From DATKNA01 sp963755755 (GTDB taxonomy: Bacteria; Actinomycetota; Actinomycetes; Actinomycetales; Kineosporiaceae): 64,000 nt of DNA. The stretch spans positions 1 to 64,000 of the forward strand of contig CAVWLJ010000003.1 of assembly GCA_963755755.1 (NCBI GenBank). The letters run 5' to 3'. Shown in pieces: positions 9,627 to 18,585 of the stretch. The translations under genes were made by a program, and so were the position numbers. The notes below the pieces were generated by a model. The model was not told where the DNA came from and ran no database searches. It saw only the letters and a program-made list of their open reading frames with translations. How positions within the stretch are numbered: the stretch's first letter is position 1; every line of letters starts with the position of its first letter.

Positions 9627-10136
9627 GCTGAAATCCGTTCGTTGATGTAGCGTGCAGAACCAGGGGCGCTCTGTCTGCGCGTCCCCGCCTCCTCAGGCCA
9701 CCGGGGTGCGTGGGCTGGCCGGCGACTGGGCCGGGACCGGCCGGGAGCACCGAACGGGCTGTGGAACCGGGGGACGCAAGCGATGAGGTAGACGACCGTG
9801 GCGACGAACCCGAAGCTGAGCAGGCCGCAGACCAGCAGGACGATGAACAGGCTCTCTGTCGGGAGCTGGGCCATGTTGAGCCACTGCGGCGATCCACGCC
9901 ACGAACTGTGCTACGAGAGCGCCGATCATGGTGAACATGCCCACGATGGCCAGCAGGATCAGGGCCGAACCTGAATGAAGTGGAGCCGGACCCGCTCGAT
10001 GACGTCGGGCCCGTCCATGACGAAGTTCCCGTTGGCGTATGCGAGGCAAGCCGCGCTGCAACGAGCAGGATGAGGCCCCCCGCGAACGCGACGCAGGCTT
10101 CCGACGAAGATTCTCCGTGATCTTCGATTTCTGCAT
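9623..10136 (-). CDS. Small polytopic membrane protein, frameshifted
   Basis: ATG (complement of 10134-10136) with AAGG upstream gives MQKSKITENLRRKPASRSR. Frame changes near 10085 and 10030 give CVAFAGGLILLVAARLA then YANGNFVMDGPDVIERVRLH. A further shift near 9970 gives SALILLAIVGMFTMIGALVA and QFVAWIAAVAQ. A last one near 9880 gives ESLFIVLLVCGLLSFGFVAT and VVYLIACVPRF. The corrected product has three or four membrane helices and a basic Pro-rich tail. Function unknown. Four shifts in about 500 bases is the highest density in the window. Confidence 0.45.
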
Positions 10137-10545
10137 TGCAACCGCCTTCACAATTTGAGGGACGACCTACGCTTCCAGCCAAGGTCCACGAGGAGGTGGC
10201 GCGGTAGAGGCGAAGGACTCAGGTCCGAGTCCTGCCACCACCGCCGCCCCGGGTGGCCCCGCACGCATCGCTGGCGCGTCGGGCGGCTCGCGCTCGTCCC
10301 CCTCCCGCGGGACGACGTCAAGCGGCTGCCCCGCAGTGGGAGACCGTGCTCAAGCGAACGGCGTGATCGGCAGCGGCATCGCCACCAAGGTCGCGACTCC
10401 GGAAACGCGCTCGTCGCCCTGCGCGTGCGGGCAGCCGTCGGGCTGGCGAACGCTGTCCTGACCGGGCCCGGCTTCGACGACCTTCGCCCGGCGCGCACGG
10501 AAAGGAGGTCATCGCGCCGGCGAGTAGATAGGACCTGAGTGAAGA
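10137..10545. other. Region without a recognisable gene
   Basis: About 400 bases between the membrane protein start (10136) and the ABC permease stop. Reading frames exist on both strands but show only the Arg/Pro/Gly-rich composition of shadow frames. The sequence TTTGAGGGACGACC near 10154 recurs near 20230; no function is assigned. Confidence 0.4.
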
Positions 10546-11296
10546 TCAGACGACGTCACGGCGTTGGAGGGCCACCAGTCCGGCGGCGGCCGGGACCAAC
10601 GCCCAGGCGGCGACCGCCGTGGCAAGGGCAGCCCAAAGGCTGACGTCGGTACTGACCCCGGAGATCACGGCAAAGAGCGCCGTCGGGATCCAGGACCCCG
10701 CGTCGTTGACCAGTTGTACAGCGAGCGGGGGAATCACGAACACCACCAGCACGGCTGTTGTGACCGCACCACCGATGTTGCGGATGATGGCCCCGAGCCC
10801 GGCGCCGAGGATGGCGCCGATGGCGCCGGCGAGCGTCGTGGCCGCGAGGAGCTGGGCGAGGGCACCGGCCGGCACCATGAAGCCGTACTGGGTGCTCGGC
10901 AGTGCCAGCGCGACCCCGGCGATGACCAGTGCCTGGCCGACGAGCGCCAGCACCGCCCCGGCCAGCAGGACTGGAGTTCAGCTGCGCAACGACCGCTCGA
11001 GAGCGGTTCGGGGACGTCAGGAAGGTCGGCACGACCGTGTGGTGCCCGTACTCCCGGGCGACCGCGATGGCGCCGAACAGGCTGGTGCCCACCATGGCGT
11101 TGAAGGCGAATGTCATCAGGGACTGCTGATCTGTGGCGGTGGCGACGAACGCCTTGCTGCCGCCCATGTCGGTGCCGAACGCGACGACGGCCGCGTCGAG
11201 GCCGGCGACGAGGACCAAGACGGCGAGGAACGCCCAGGGCAATTTCGTGGAAGTGAGCTTGCGGATCTCTCCTCGGACAAGACGTAACGTGATCAT
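10546..11296 (-). CDS. ABC-2 type transporter permease, one frameshift
   Basis: Membrane subunit partnered with the ATPase at 11293-12241. It starts MITLRLVRGEIRKLTSTKLP, the typical N-terminus of ABC-2 permeases. It has about six membrane segments, among them WAFLAVLVLVAGLDAAVVAF, LALVGQALVIAGVALALPS and LLAATTLAGAIGAILGAGLG, and contains the usual MTFAFNAMVGTSLFGAIAVA. One frame change near 10975 (CCGGCCAGCAGGACTGG) is needed. The ATG overlaps the ATPase TGA as ATGA, so the pair is translationally coupled. Such pairs export drugs, lipids or peptides; the substrate is unknown. Confidence 0.85.
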
Positions 11297-12241
11297 GCCG
11301 GTTGTACCTGCCTCTCGGTCTCGGCCACGTGGGTGGTGTCAGCTTCGTTGGTGTGGGTTTTGTCGTTACTCGTCCAGCCGAGGAACAGCTCTTCCAACGA
11401 TCCGGCCTGCGGACGTCAGCTCGTGGAGCGCGATTCCCGCGGCGCAGGCTCGGTCCCCGATCTCGGTGATCGCGAGGCCGCGGACGACAAGCTCACCCTC
11501 CCTGACGATGTTGACGGTGGCACCGGCCGACCTCAGGAGCGGGATGAGTCGGTCGGGCGCCGGCGGTCCGGACCGACGTGCCCGCCTTCTCCAGCGTGGA
11601 GAGGGCGCCGGCCGCGACGAGCTGGCCGTGACTGAGCACGACGATCTCGTCGGCCAGGTGCTCGACCTCGGCCAGCAGGTGGCTGGAGACGAACACCGTG
11701 CCGCCGGCGGCAGCACGCTCGCCGCAGCAGGTCGCGGAGCCAGCGGATGCCTTGCGGGTCGAGCCCGTTCCGGGCTCATCGAGCACGAGCACAGGTGGGT
11801 CACCGAGCAGCGCGGCCGCCAGGCCGAGCCGCTGTCGCATCCCCAACGAGTAACCGCCCACGCGCCGGTCCGCCGCGTGCGTCAGGCCGACGTCCTCCAG
11901 CATCTGCGCGACGCGGCTGAGGGCCGATCCCGGCGCCGTCGGCGAGAATCCTCAGATGGTTGCGGCCGCTGCGCCCGGGGTGGAAGGCATTCGGCTCGAG
12001 GGCCACACCGACGGCGCGGGCCGGGTCACGCTATCTCGCGGTACCGCCTCCCACCGATCGTGGCATGGCCGTGCTCTGCCTTCGCCAGGTCGAGCAGGAT
12101 CTTCATCGCCGTGGACTTGCCCGCGCCGTTGGGCCCCAAGAAACTCGTCACTCGTCCCGGCTGGACGGTGAACGTGAGGTCGTCGACCACGACCTCATGG
12201 CCATAGCGTTTCGTGACATTCTTGAAATCCAGCGTGTACAT
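11293..12241 (-). CDS. ABC transporter ATP-binding protein, frameshifted
   Basis: Energises the coupled permease. It starts MYTLDFKNVTKRYGHEVVVD at the ATG complementary to 12239-12241. Walker A is LGPNGAGKSTAMKIL. The signature region is GGYSLGMRQRLGLAAALLGD, Walker B is PVLVLDEPGTG, and the switch His is in FVSSHLLAEVEHLADEI. The C-terminus SLEELFLGWTSNDKTHTNEA then reads to a TGA overlapping the permease ATG. About four indels (near 12030, 11930, 11735, 11580-11410) must be corrected. All catalytic motifs survive, so the gene was probably functional. Confidence 0.85.
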
Positions 12242-12449
12242 GTTGGGGGTCCTCGTTCCGTTGTGGATTCACGAGCCTGCTGGCAGACTGTGGCTCGAAG
12301 GCGGTGTCCTTCGACGCGCAGGTCCAGCCGGAGGGGCGGCAGGCGACGGCGCCGACCATTGCCTCGATGCGGGACCACTTGTCGTCGAATCCCTTCGTCC
12401 GAGGTGATCCCGGCCGCGGCCGCTGCGCGAAGGCCGGCTCAGGCGCTGA
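12242..12449. other. Divergent spacer upstream of the ABC operon
   Basis: Carries the promoter region of the minus-strand ABC operon. No coding frame with family features is seen before the hydrophobic remnant that starts near 12450. Confidence 0.35.
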
Positions 12450-12760
12450 CTTCAGCCTGGTCTCGCGTACGCCTGCCCGGCAGAGGCGAAAGACCTGGCG
12501 TCATCACCAGTGGCGTGGCGCTGCTGCGCCGCCACCCGCTTGGGGTACGCCGCTGCCGCCGGCCGACTGGTCTGGATCGCCCTGACCTGCGTTCCGATCC
12601 TGATCAGACCTCTGGTGGCGGACGCCCGCGGCCACGCCCCTGGCTGGGCCGTCACGTCCCCCTAGGTGTTCTACTGCTGGCCACCTTGACCGTGCTGGGA
12701 CGGCTGCTGCGAGACACCGCCAACGTCCACCCGGAGACAGGCCTAAAGCCTCTGGCGCCG
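12450..12760 (+). pseudogene. Possible small membrane protein, frameshifted
   Basis: Hydrophobic protein-like pieces lie in successive frames: GVITSGVALLRRHPLG, then YAAAAGRLVWIALTCVPILI and RPLVADARGHAPGWAV, then VPLGVLLLATLTVLGRLLRD. Joined with two indels they form a two-helix membrane protein ending near HPETG. No good start site was found and the family is not recognised. It ends against DevR-like box 6. Confidence 0.25.
12738..12752 (-). promoter_or_regulatory. DevR/DosR-like box 6 (weak)
   Basis: Minus-strand reading GAGGCTTTAGGCCTG matches 12 of 15 positions of RGGNCYTTNGGCCCT. It lies 60 bp upstream of the SHOCT-protein ATG at 12812. Weak alone; its position supports it. Confidence 0.35.
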
Positions 12761-12811
12761 GTCGAGCCGGGCACGGAAGCTGAAGCTGGATATCTCTGGA
12801 GGAGAGTAGTG

Positions 12812-13071
12812 ATGATGGATTGGTACGGCGGTATGGGATGGGGTGGCTGGCTGGTCGGCAGTGTGATGATGCTGGCCTTCTGTCGCGCTCGTCGTGGTCG
12901 GCGTCATCGTCCTGGTGCGTGGCTGGCCTACCGGCCGGGTTGGTGTCGACCGGCGCAGCGCCCGACCAGCTACTCGATGACCGCTTCGCACGCGGGGAGA
13001 TCGACGTCGAGGAGTACACCCGTCGACGGGAACTGCTCCGCGGGGGCAGTGATCCGCAAGTACTTCGGTGA
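12812..13071 (+). CDS. SHOCT-domain small membrane protein, one frameshift
   Basis: A strong ribosome site, GGAGGAGAG, precedes ATGATG at 12812. The protein starts MMDWYGGMGWGGWLVGSVMM. One base is missing after GCCTTCTG near 12884, after which the helix VALVVVGVIVLVRGWPTGR completes a single membrane segment. The C-terminal SHOCT motif LLDDRFARGEIDVEEYTRRR is complete (short helical motif with D-D-x-F-A-x-G-E-I-x-x-E-E-Y). About 86 residues. SHOCT proteins are small and of unknown or regulatory function. Confidence 0.8.
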
Positions 13072-13320
13072 GCCCTCGAGCGTGAACGACTGGGACAGGG
13101 CGTCCACGAAGTCTCGTGTCGGTCCTGAAAGCTCCTGGTCCCAGGGTCTCCAACTTCCACCGGCTGATGGCCCGAATCGAGACCTGATGCCAGCCGGCAC
13201 AGGTGGCGCCACCTGACGGAACGCCGGCGGGTACGGGCCACGCGCGGCCGAGCATGCCGCCGGGGTGGTCGGCGGGATCCGGCCTGCAGCATCCAGACTC
13301 GAAGCACAGGAGCAAAGCGA

Positions 13321-14903
13321 TGGGTACCTATTCCCGGACGGCCGACGAAGCCGCGATCGTGCCCGATGCCGGGAGAATTCGGCGGGTTGCGGCGCGCTCG
13401 GCCGGGCCTGGCGGGACCGTCGAATCGGCGTGGCCGCCGTGGTGGTGGCCGCCGGCCTCTACGGTGTGGTCGCCGGTTGGTGGACGCCCCGGGGGCCTGT
13501 GACTACCCCGCAGGCGCTGGCAGCCATCGGCATCAGCCTGGTGGTGGGTGTGTTCGCGGGCCTGGTGATGCGGTCGCGGTGGGCGATGCTGATCGCGCCG
13601 GTCACGTTCGCGGTCGTGTTCGAGCTGACCCGCAGCTCGGCGGTCGGCCCGCTGGTGGACGGCATTCACGTGACCAGCACCTACGGCGTCCTGGCGTTCG
13701 CCCTCGGCCGCGGCGTGCACGGCGTGCTCGCCCTGCTGCCGATGCTGCTCGGCGCGGTGGCAGGGGCGGCCCTTGCGCGGCGCCTGCGCGACGCCGGCTC
13801 GCGGAGGGACGGCGCCGGGGGCGGTCCTGGCGGGTGGCCCGCCGCTCGGTCACCGCGCTGGTCGCCGTCGGGGTGCTCGCCCTGACCCTGGGCATCATCC
13901 GGCCCGCGGGCACCGACCCCATCCTCACTCCCGGCTGGCAAGCCGCTGGCGGGCAGCGTCGCCGAGCTGACCGGGTGGACATCGGCGGCAGCAGCCTGGC
14001 GATGATGATCCGCGGGGACAACGTGAAGAACCCGGTCCTGCTCTACCTCGCCGGCGGCCCCGGCGGCACCGACATCGGAGCGTTGCGCCGCAACAGCCAA
14101 GGACTGGAACGGGCGTTCACCGTCGCCACCTACGATCAGCGCGGCACCGGAAAGTCCTACGACACCCTCGACCCGACGTCCACCCTGACCCTCGCAGGGG
14201 GCGGTCAGCGACGCGGTCGAGCGTGACCAACTACCTGCGTGCCCGCTTCCACCAGAACAAGATCTACCTGGTCGGTAACTCATGGGGCTCGATCCTGGGA
14301 GTTCTCGCGGCTCAACAGCACCCCGAACTGTTCGCCGCCTTCGTCGGGGCCGGTCAGATGGCCGACATCACGGCGACCGACCGGCTCTACTACCAGGACA
14401 CCCTCGCCTGGGCTCAGCGCACCGGAAACACCTCGGTCGTGCAGCAGCTGACCCGAAACGGCCTACCCCCGTACACGAACCCGCTCGACTACGAGCCGCT
14501 GCTGGGCAACGAGCAGAAGGTCTACCCCTACGACGCCGCCGGGCTCGGTGAGGGCGCCGCCGGGTTCTCCGAGAACCTGTTCTTCCGCGAGTACAGCTTG
14601 ATGGAACAGCTGCACTATCTCGCCGGGTTCCTGGACACCTTCACGGTGCTGTACCCGCAACTGCAGAACATCGATCTCCGCAGCCAGGTCACTCAGCTCG
14701 AGATCCCGGTCTACCTCGTCCAGGGAGGGCATGAGACCCGGGCGCGCTCCGAACCCGCCGCGCAGTGGTTCCGGATACTCAAGGCACCCGTCAAGAAGAC
14801 GATCATCTTCGAGCGGTCCGGTCACCGGTCACTGTTCCAGCAACCCGACCTCTTCTATCAGGTGATGACCGGGACGGTCCTGGCGCAAACCTCAACGCGG
14901 TGA
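13321..14903 (+). CDS. Alpha/beta hydrolase (proline-iminopeptidase-like) with N-terminal membrane domain, frameshifted
   Basis: ATG at 13321 follows AGGAGCAAAGCG. The first ~190 residues hold five hydrophobic segments (RIGVAAVVVAAGLYGVVAG, ALAAIGISLVVGVFAGLVM, WAMLIAPVTFAVVFELT, GVLALLPMLLGAVAGAALA, SVTALVAVGVLALTLGIIR). A hydrolase domain follows: oxyanion loop LLYLAGGPGGTDIGAL, FTVATYDQRGTGKSYDTLDP, nucleophile elbow LVGNSWGSILG, and catalytic-His region IIFERSGHRSLFQQPD. Indels lie near 13400, 13830 and 14205. About 525 residues when corrected. The hydrolase part resembles S33 iminopeptidases, probably facing outward on a membrane anchor. Substrate unknown. Confidence 0.8.
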
Positions 14904-14940
14904 CAGGGGTCGGAAACGACGGTCGGGAACCGCGGCTACC

Positions 14941-14955
14941 GGGTCCTTCGGCCTG
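14941..14955 (+). promoter_or_regulatory. DevR/DosR-like box 3
   Basis: GGGTCCTTCGGCCTG matches 13 of 15 positions of RGGNCYTTNGGCCCT. It lies 61 bp upstream of the acyltransferase start at 15016, in the only gap (70-110 bp) before that gene. Confidence 0.5.
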
Positions 14956-15015
14956 GGAAACGGCGTCGTCGGGGTGCAGCGTCAAATGCGGGAGTCCGTG
15001 TGGAAGGTGATGGCG

Positions 15016-16440
15016 ATGACGAACCCGACCAAGCCAGTATCTGTGCAGTCGGAGTCCCACAGCAGTGCCCCTCACAAGCCACGGCCGACGATCGAGCGGG
15101 CAAGTGCGACGGACCTGATGCAGTTGGCCTGCGACGCGCCCGAGTCGCCGATGCAGGTCGGCGTCATCCTTGTGCTGGCATCCGGGCCTACGCCAGACCT
15201 GACAGCCGTGCGGGCTGCCCTCGCGGCCCGCATCCCAGCCGTTCCGCGGCTACGTCAGCGGCTGGTCAGTACCCCATTCGGTTGCGGGCGACCGATCTGG
15301 GTCGACGACCCGGAGTTCGACGTCCGTCGCCATGTCTGGGAGGTTCGTTGCCCGGCTCCTGGAAACGACGCGGCCTTGCTGGCCATCGCCGCCGACTCGG
15401 TCATCAGCCCTCTGCCTCGGGGCCGGCCACTGTGGTCCGCGACGCTGGTGACCGGCCTGGCCGGGAACAGCGCGGCGCTCGTCGTGGTGTTCCACCACGT
15501 TCTTGCCGACGGCATCGGGGGGCTGGCGGTACTCGCGCAGCTCGTGGACGGCGCGCCGGCCGCACGGGTCGGCGAGTTCCCCCGGGCAGCGCCCTCCCGC
15601 CGTCGGTTGTGCGTCGACGTCTGGCGGTCCAGGCTCCGAGCCGTCGCCCACCTGCCGGCCAGCCTTCGCCAGCTGCGGCACGCCGTCGCCGAATTGGCGC
15701 CGCGAGATGCAGTCCGGCCGCCCGCATGCAGCTTGAACCGGCCCACTGGACCTCGCCGAAGCCTCGCTCTGGTTCAGGCCGACCTCGCCGACCTACGAGC
15801 GGCGGCGCACGCCGGCGGCGGGACCGTCAACGACGTCGTTCTCGCTGCCGTGACCGGTGCTCTGCGCTCTGTCTTGCTCCGTCGTGGTGAGAACGTCGAC
15901 AGATTCGTCATCTCCGTGCCCGTCTCGGCCCGCGTCTCGGCGAGCGCCACCCGGCTCGGCAATCAGGTGGGCGTCATCCCCCTCGGGCTTCCTGCGTCCG
16001 GGCACCCACGGGAGCGACTGAGCGCGATCGCCGCGATCAGCCGACAGCGCAAGACCGCATCCCCTGGAGCGTCTGCCGCGCTGATGGCCCCGGCCTTCCG
16101 GACGCTCGCCAGGCTCGGCCTCCTGCGGTGGTCCCTCAATAGGCAACGGCTCGTCTCGACGCTTGTCACCAACCTGCGCGGCCCGGACAGAAGCCTGTCC
16201 TTCCTCGGCGCCGCTGTCTCCCGCCTCATTCCGGTGCCATCGACCATGGGCAACGTCACGGTGGCCTTCGGGGTGCTCTCCTACGCGGGAACGCTGACGC
16301 TCACAGTCGTCGCCGACCCGGAGCGCTGCACCGATCTGCCCGTCCTGGTCGAGGCGCTCCGGAGAGAATTGGACGCCCTGGCGTCCAGCGACAGAAGTCT
16401 TCCTTCCGCTGCGGGCCTGACCGAGGAGGCGTCAGCTTGA
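15016..16440 (+). CDS. Wax ester synthase / diacylglycerol acyltransferase (WS/DGAT)
   Basis: Makes storage triacylglycerol or wax esters at the membrane from acyl-CoA. The active-site motif HHxxxDG is present (VVFHHVLADGIGGLAVL), with the N-terminal ATDLMQLACDAPESPMQVGV typical of the family. Near the C-terminus STLVTNLRGPDRSLSFLGA matches the conserved N-x-R-G-P block. About 474 residues, intact frame. The ATG at 15016 was chosen because GGAAGGTG lies 6 bases upstream; an in-frame GTG at 14974 would run into the promoter. In M. tuberculosis the homologue tgs1 is DosR-controlled and makes dormancy lipid; box 3 upstream suggests the same here. Confidence 0.92.
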   Translation: MTNPTKPVSVQSESHSSAPHKPRPTIERASATDLMQLACDAPESPMQVGVILVLASGPTPDLTAVRAALAARIPAVPRLRQRLVSTPFGCGRPIWVDDPEFDVRRHVWEVRCPAPGNDAALLAIAADSVISPLPRGRPLWSATLVTGLAGNSAALVVVFHHVLADGIGGLAVLAQLVDGAPAARVGEFPRAAPSRRRLCVDVWRSRLRAVAHLPASLRQLRHAVAELAPRDAVRPPACSLNRPTGPRRSLALVQADLADLRAAAHAGGGTVNDVVLAAVTGALRSVLLRRGENVDRFVISVPVSARVSASATRLGNQVGVIPLGLPASGHPRERLSAIAAISRQRKTASPGASAALMAPAFRTLARLGLLRWSLNRQRLVSTLVTNLRGPDRSLSFLGAAVSRLIPVPSTMGNVTVAFGVLSYAGTLTLTVVADPERCTDLPVLVEALRRELDALASSDRSLPSAAGLTEEASA

Positions 16441-16472
16441 ACCTGATGCCCCTTGCGCCCACCACTGGGCTC

Positions 16473-16487
16473 AGGACCAAAGACCCC
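16473..16487 (-). promoter_or_regulatory. DevR/DosR-like box 7
   Basis: Minus-strand reading GGGGTCTTTGGTCCT matches 13 of 15 positions of RGGNCYTTNGGCCCT. It lies 108 bp upstream of the DoxX gene start at 16595, between two convergently oriented transcription units' ends and starts. Confidence 0.45.
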
Positions 16488-16594
16488 CCTGCCAGGTGGC
16501 CTGCGCCCCTGCCGCGCCGCCCGGGCGTCAAGGAGAATTCTGCTCAGAGCGGCGACAAGGAAACCCGCCGCGCCACGCACGCTGAAGGGCTGTC

Positions 16595-17155
16595 ATGACC
16601 TCACAGACCGAACGCACCCGGCTGCGGGACCCGCAGACCACCATTGCGGACAGGCCGGAGGCCCGTACGTCGACAGCCTTCCGGTACGTCATGGCCGCGC
16701 TGCGGCTGAGCCTCGGCTGGGTCTTCCTGTGGGCGTTCCTGGACAAGATGTTCGGGTTGGGCCACGAGACCACGAGCGCGCAGGCGTGGATCAACGGGGG
16801 GCATCCGACCGCGGGCTTCTTGAAGAAGGCGGCCGAGGGGCCGTTCAAGAGCTTCTACAACGGCATCGGCGGCGCCTGGTGGACGGACACGCTGTTCATG
16901 CTCGGGCTGGCCGCGATCGGCGTCGCGCTGATGGCGGGCATCGCGATGCGGTTCGCCGCCGCCGCCGGGAGCCTGCTCCTGGTCCTGATGTGGACCGCGG
17001 TCCTGCCGCCGGCGAGCAACCCGTTCATGGACGACCACCTCATCTACGCGATGGTCCTGGTGGCCCTGGCCCTCGCCGGAGCCGGCCGATTCCTCGGTCT
17101 CGGCCAGGCATGGGAACGCCTGCCCATCGTGCAGCGCCACACGTTCCTGAAGTGA
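16595..17155 (+). CDS. DoxX-family membrane protein
   Basis: About 186 residues, intact. Four membrane segments follow a polar N-terminus: AALRLSLGWVFLWAFLDKMF, TLFMLGLAAIGVALMAGIAM, AGSLLLVLMWTAVLPPA and YAMVLVALALAGAGRFLGL. Between the first two is the long polar loop with FLKKAAEGPFKSFYNGIGG seen in DoxX/DoxD relatives (thiosulfate:quinone oxidoreductase subunit type). AAGGG precedes the ATG. Followed at once by a perfect terminator hairpin, so it is probably monocistronic. Likely redox-linked membrane protein; exact activity unknown. Confidence 0.85.
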   Translation: MTSQTERTRLRDPQTTIADRPEARTSTAFRYVMAALRLSLGWVFLWAFLDKMFGLGHETTSAQAWINGGHPTAGFLKKAAEGPFKSFYNGIGGAWWTDTLFMLGLAAIGVALMAGIAMRFAAAAGSLLLVLMWTAVLPPASNPFMDDHLIYAMVLVALALAGAGRFLGLGQAWERLPIVQRHTFLK

Positions 17156-17169
17156 TCTGACCTCCCCAC

Positions 17170-17221
17170 CGGCCCCGGGTACGGGCGACCGCCCCACGGC
17201 GGTCGCCCGTACCCGGGGCCG
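17170..17221 (+). terminator. Perfect 24-bp hairpin terminator
   Basis: Left arm 17170-17193, loop CCAC (17194-17197), right arm 17198-17221. All 24 base pairs are complementary, mostly G-C. It starts 15 bases after the DoxX stop and ends 36 bases before the nitroreductase GTG. No T-tract follows, which is common in high-GC actinobacteria. Confidence 0.85.
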
Positions 17222-17257
17222 CGTCGTTCACCACACCTGCAGCCCGAGGAGGTCCTC

Positions 17258-18238
17258 GTGCCCATCACGGCCGCAACGCACAGCATGACCCGTCAGGAGA
17301 TCATCGATCTGGCCAGGGCCGCCCACCTGGCACCCTCGATCCACAACAGCCAGCCCTGGATCTTTCACGCCCGCACGAACGGCCTCGATATTTACGAGGA
17401 CCCGCGCCGCGGCCTGCCGGGTACCGACCCCCACGGTCGCGACCGCCTGATCTCGTGCGGGGCCGCGGTGCGCAACGCCGAGGCAGCCATGGCCCGCCTC
17501 GACCGAAAACCCATCACGACTCTGTTCCCCCACGGCCCGCACGGTGACCATGTCGCGGCTGTCACCTGCGGTCCGCCGTCCACGGCATCGCTCGAGGCCC
17601 TGGCGCTCTACCGGGCGATCTGGGCGCGGCGAACCCACAGACGGATCTTCATGGCGCCGGCATCCGCCGAGAGGCACCTCCCGGCCCTGTACGCCGCGGT
17701 CGAACCCGCCGGCGCGCGAATGGCCGTGCTGCCGCCGTCCGGCCGGGCCCGCTTCGCCCGGCTGCTGTGGCGTGCCGCGAAGTCGCAGGTCCTGGATGAC
17801 GCCGTCCGAGCCGAGATGCGGGAATGGACCCGGACAATCGGCGCGACCGATGGTGTCCCGCTTCGTTCCCACGGAACCTCCCCGTTTCCCGTCGACGGAC
17901 TGCTCGCCCATGCCCTCCCCGGGGATGACGAGGTGCCGCCGTGGGTGAGCGACGACCTAGCCCAGGGCACCGTCGTTGCCCTCCTCACCCCCACGGACAC
18001 GCGGATGGACTGGGTCCAGGCCGGCCGCGCGCTCGAAAGCGTGCTCCTGACGGCCACCGCGGCCGGACTCGTGGCGTCCTATCTCACCCCGCCCATGCAG
18101 CAGGAGAGCTACCGCCAGGAGCTCGCGGCGCTGCTCGACCAGACCGGATACCCACAGGTGGTCCTGCGCATCGGGGAGCCCCTCGTCACTGTCCCCGCGA
18201 CTCCCCGGCGCCCCCTCATGGACGTGTTGCGAGACTGA
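17258..18238 (+). CDS. Acg-like nitroreductase-family protein
   Basis: About 326 residues, intact frame. It starts at GTG 17258 behind CGAGGAGG. The N-terminal LARAAHLAPSIHNSQPWIFH (A-P-S-x-H-N-x-Q-P-W) and LISCGAAVRNAEAAMARLDR are diagnostic of the Acg/Rv2032 branch. WARRTHRRIFMAP and GQAGRALE-like VQAGRALESVLLTATAAGLV complete the fold. Acg proteins of mycobacteria are DosR-induced and are thought to sequester flavin rather than reduce nitro compounds. A second, diverged copy lies at 21163. No DevR-like box was found in the 36-bp gap after the terminator; read-through or an unseen site would be needed. Confidence 0.88.
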   Translation: MPITAATHSMTRQEIIDLARAAHLAPSIHNSQPWIFHARTNGLDIYEDPRRGLPGTDPHGRDRLISCGAAVRNAEAAMARLDRKPITTLFPHGPHGDHVAAVTCGPPSTASLEALALYRAIWARRTHRRIFMAPASAERHLPALYAAVEPAGARMAVLPPSGRARFARLLWRAAKSQVLDDAVRAEMREWTRTIGATDGVPLRSHGTSPFPVDGLLAHALPGDDEVPPWVSDDLAQGTVVALLTPTDTRMDWVQAGRALESVLLTATAAGLVASYLTPPMQQESYRQELAALLDQTGYPQVVLRIGEPLVTVPATPRRPLMDVLRD

Positions 18239-18585
18239 CGAGTCCTGCACCCGAAAGAACCCGTCAATCGGTAGCTAAGATTGGTGGTGTCGACCACCGG
18301 TGGAGGAAGGCTGCCCGGCTCGTTCCCAGGTGGTCGTCGCGGTGATCGCCTAGTGACCTTTTCGTCGACGGTGGTGGCCTCGCTCGGGACGCTGACGTGA
18401 GATTCTTCGGCGCGGGTGCGGCAGAGGGCGATTTCGCGACAGGGCCAAAGGTCACATCAGTTCCCAGGCGTGCGCCCCTGGATATTTGTGATGAACACGG
18501 ATGGAATGAGGCGGGCTCCCCTTCATCCCCACGCCGGGGCGCCGATCGGCCTCCGGTCGACTCCCACTCGGGGAATCGAGGCAAC
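18239..18585. other. Upstream region of the DUF4389 gene
   Basis: About 350 bases with no gene I can support. It holds DevR-like box 4 (18441-18455), 131 bp before the chosen start of the next gene. The reading frame of that gene stays open back to 18397, but the box and the ribosome site argue for the later start. Confidence 0.5.
18441..18455 (-). promoter_or_regulatory. DevR/DosR-like box 4
   Basis: Minus-strand reading GTGACCTTTGGCCCT matches 14 of 15 positions of RGGNCYTTNGGCCCT, and closely resembles the mycobacterial half-site GGGACY. It lies upstream of the DUF4389 protein start at 18586. Confidence 0.55.
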
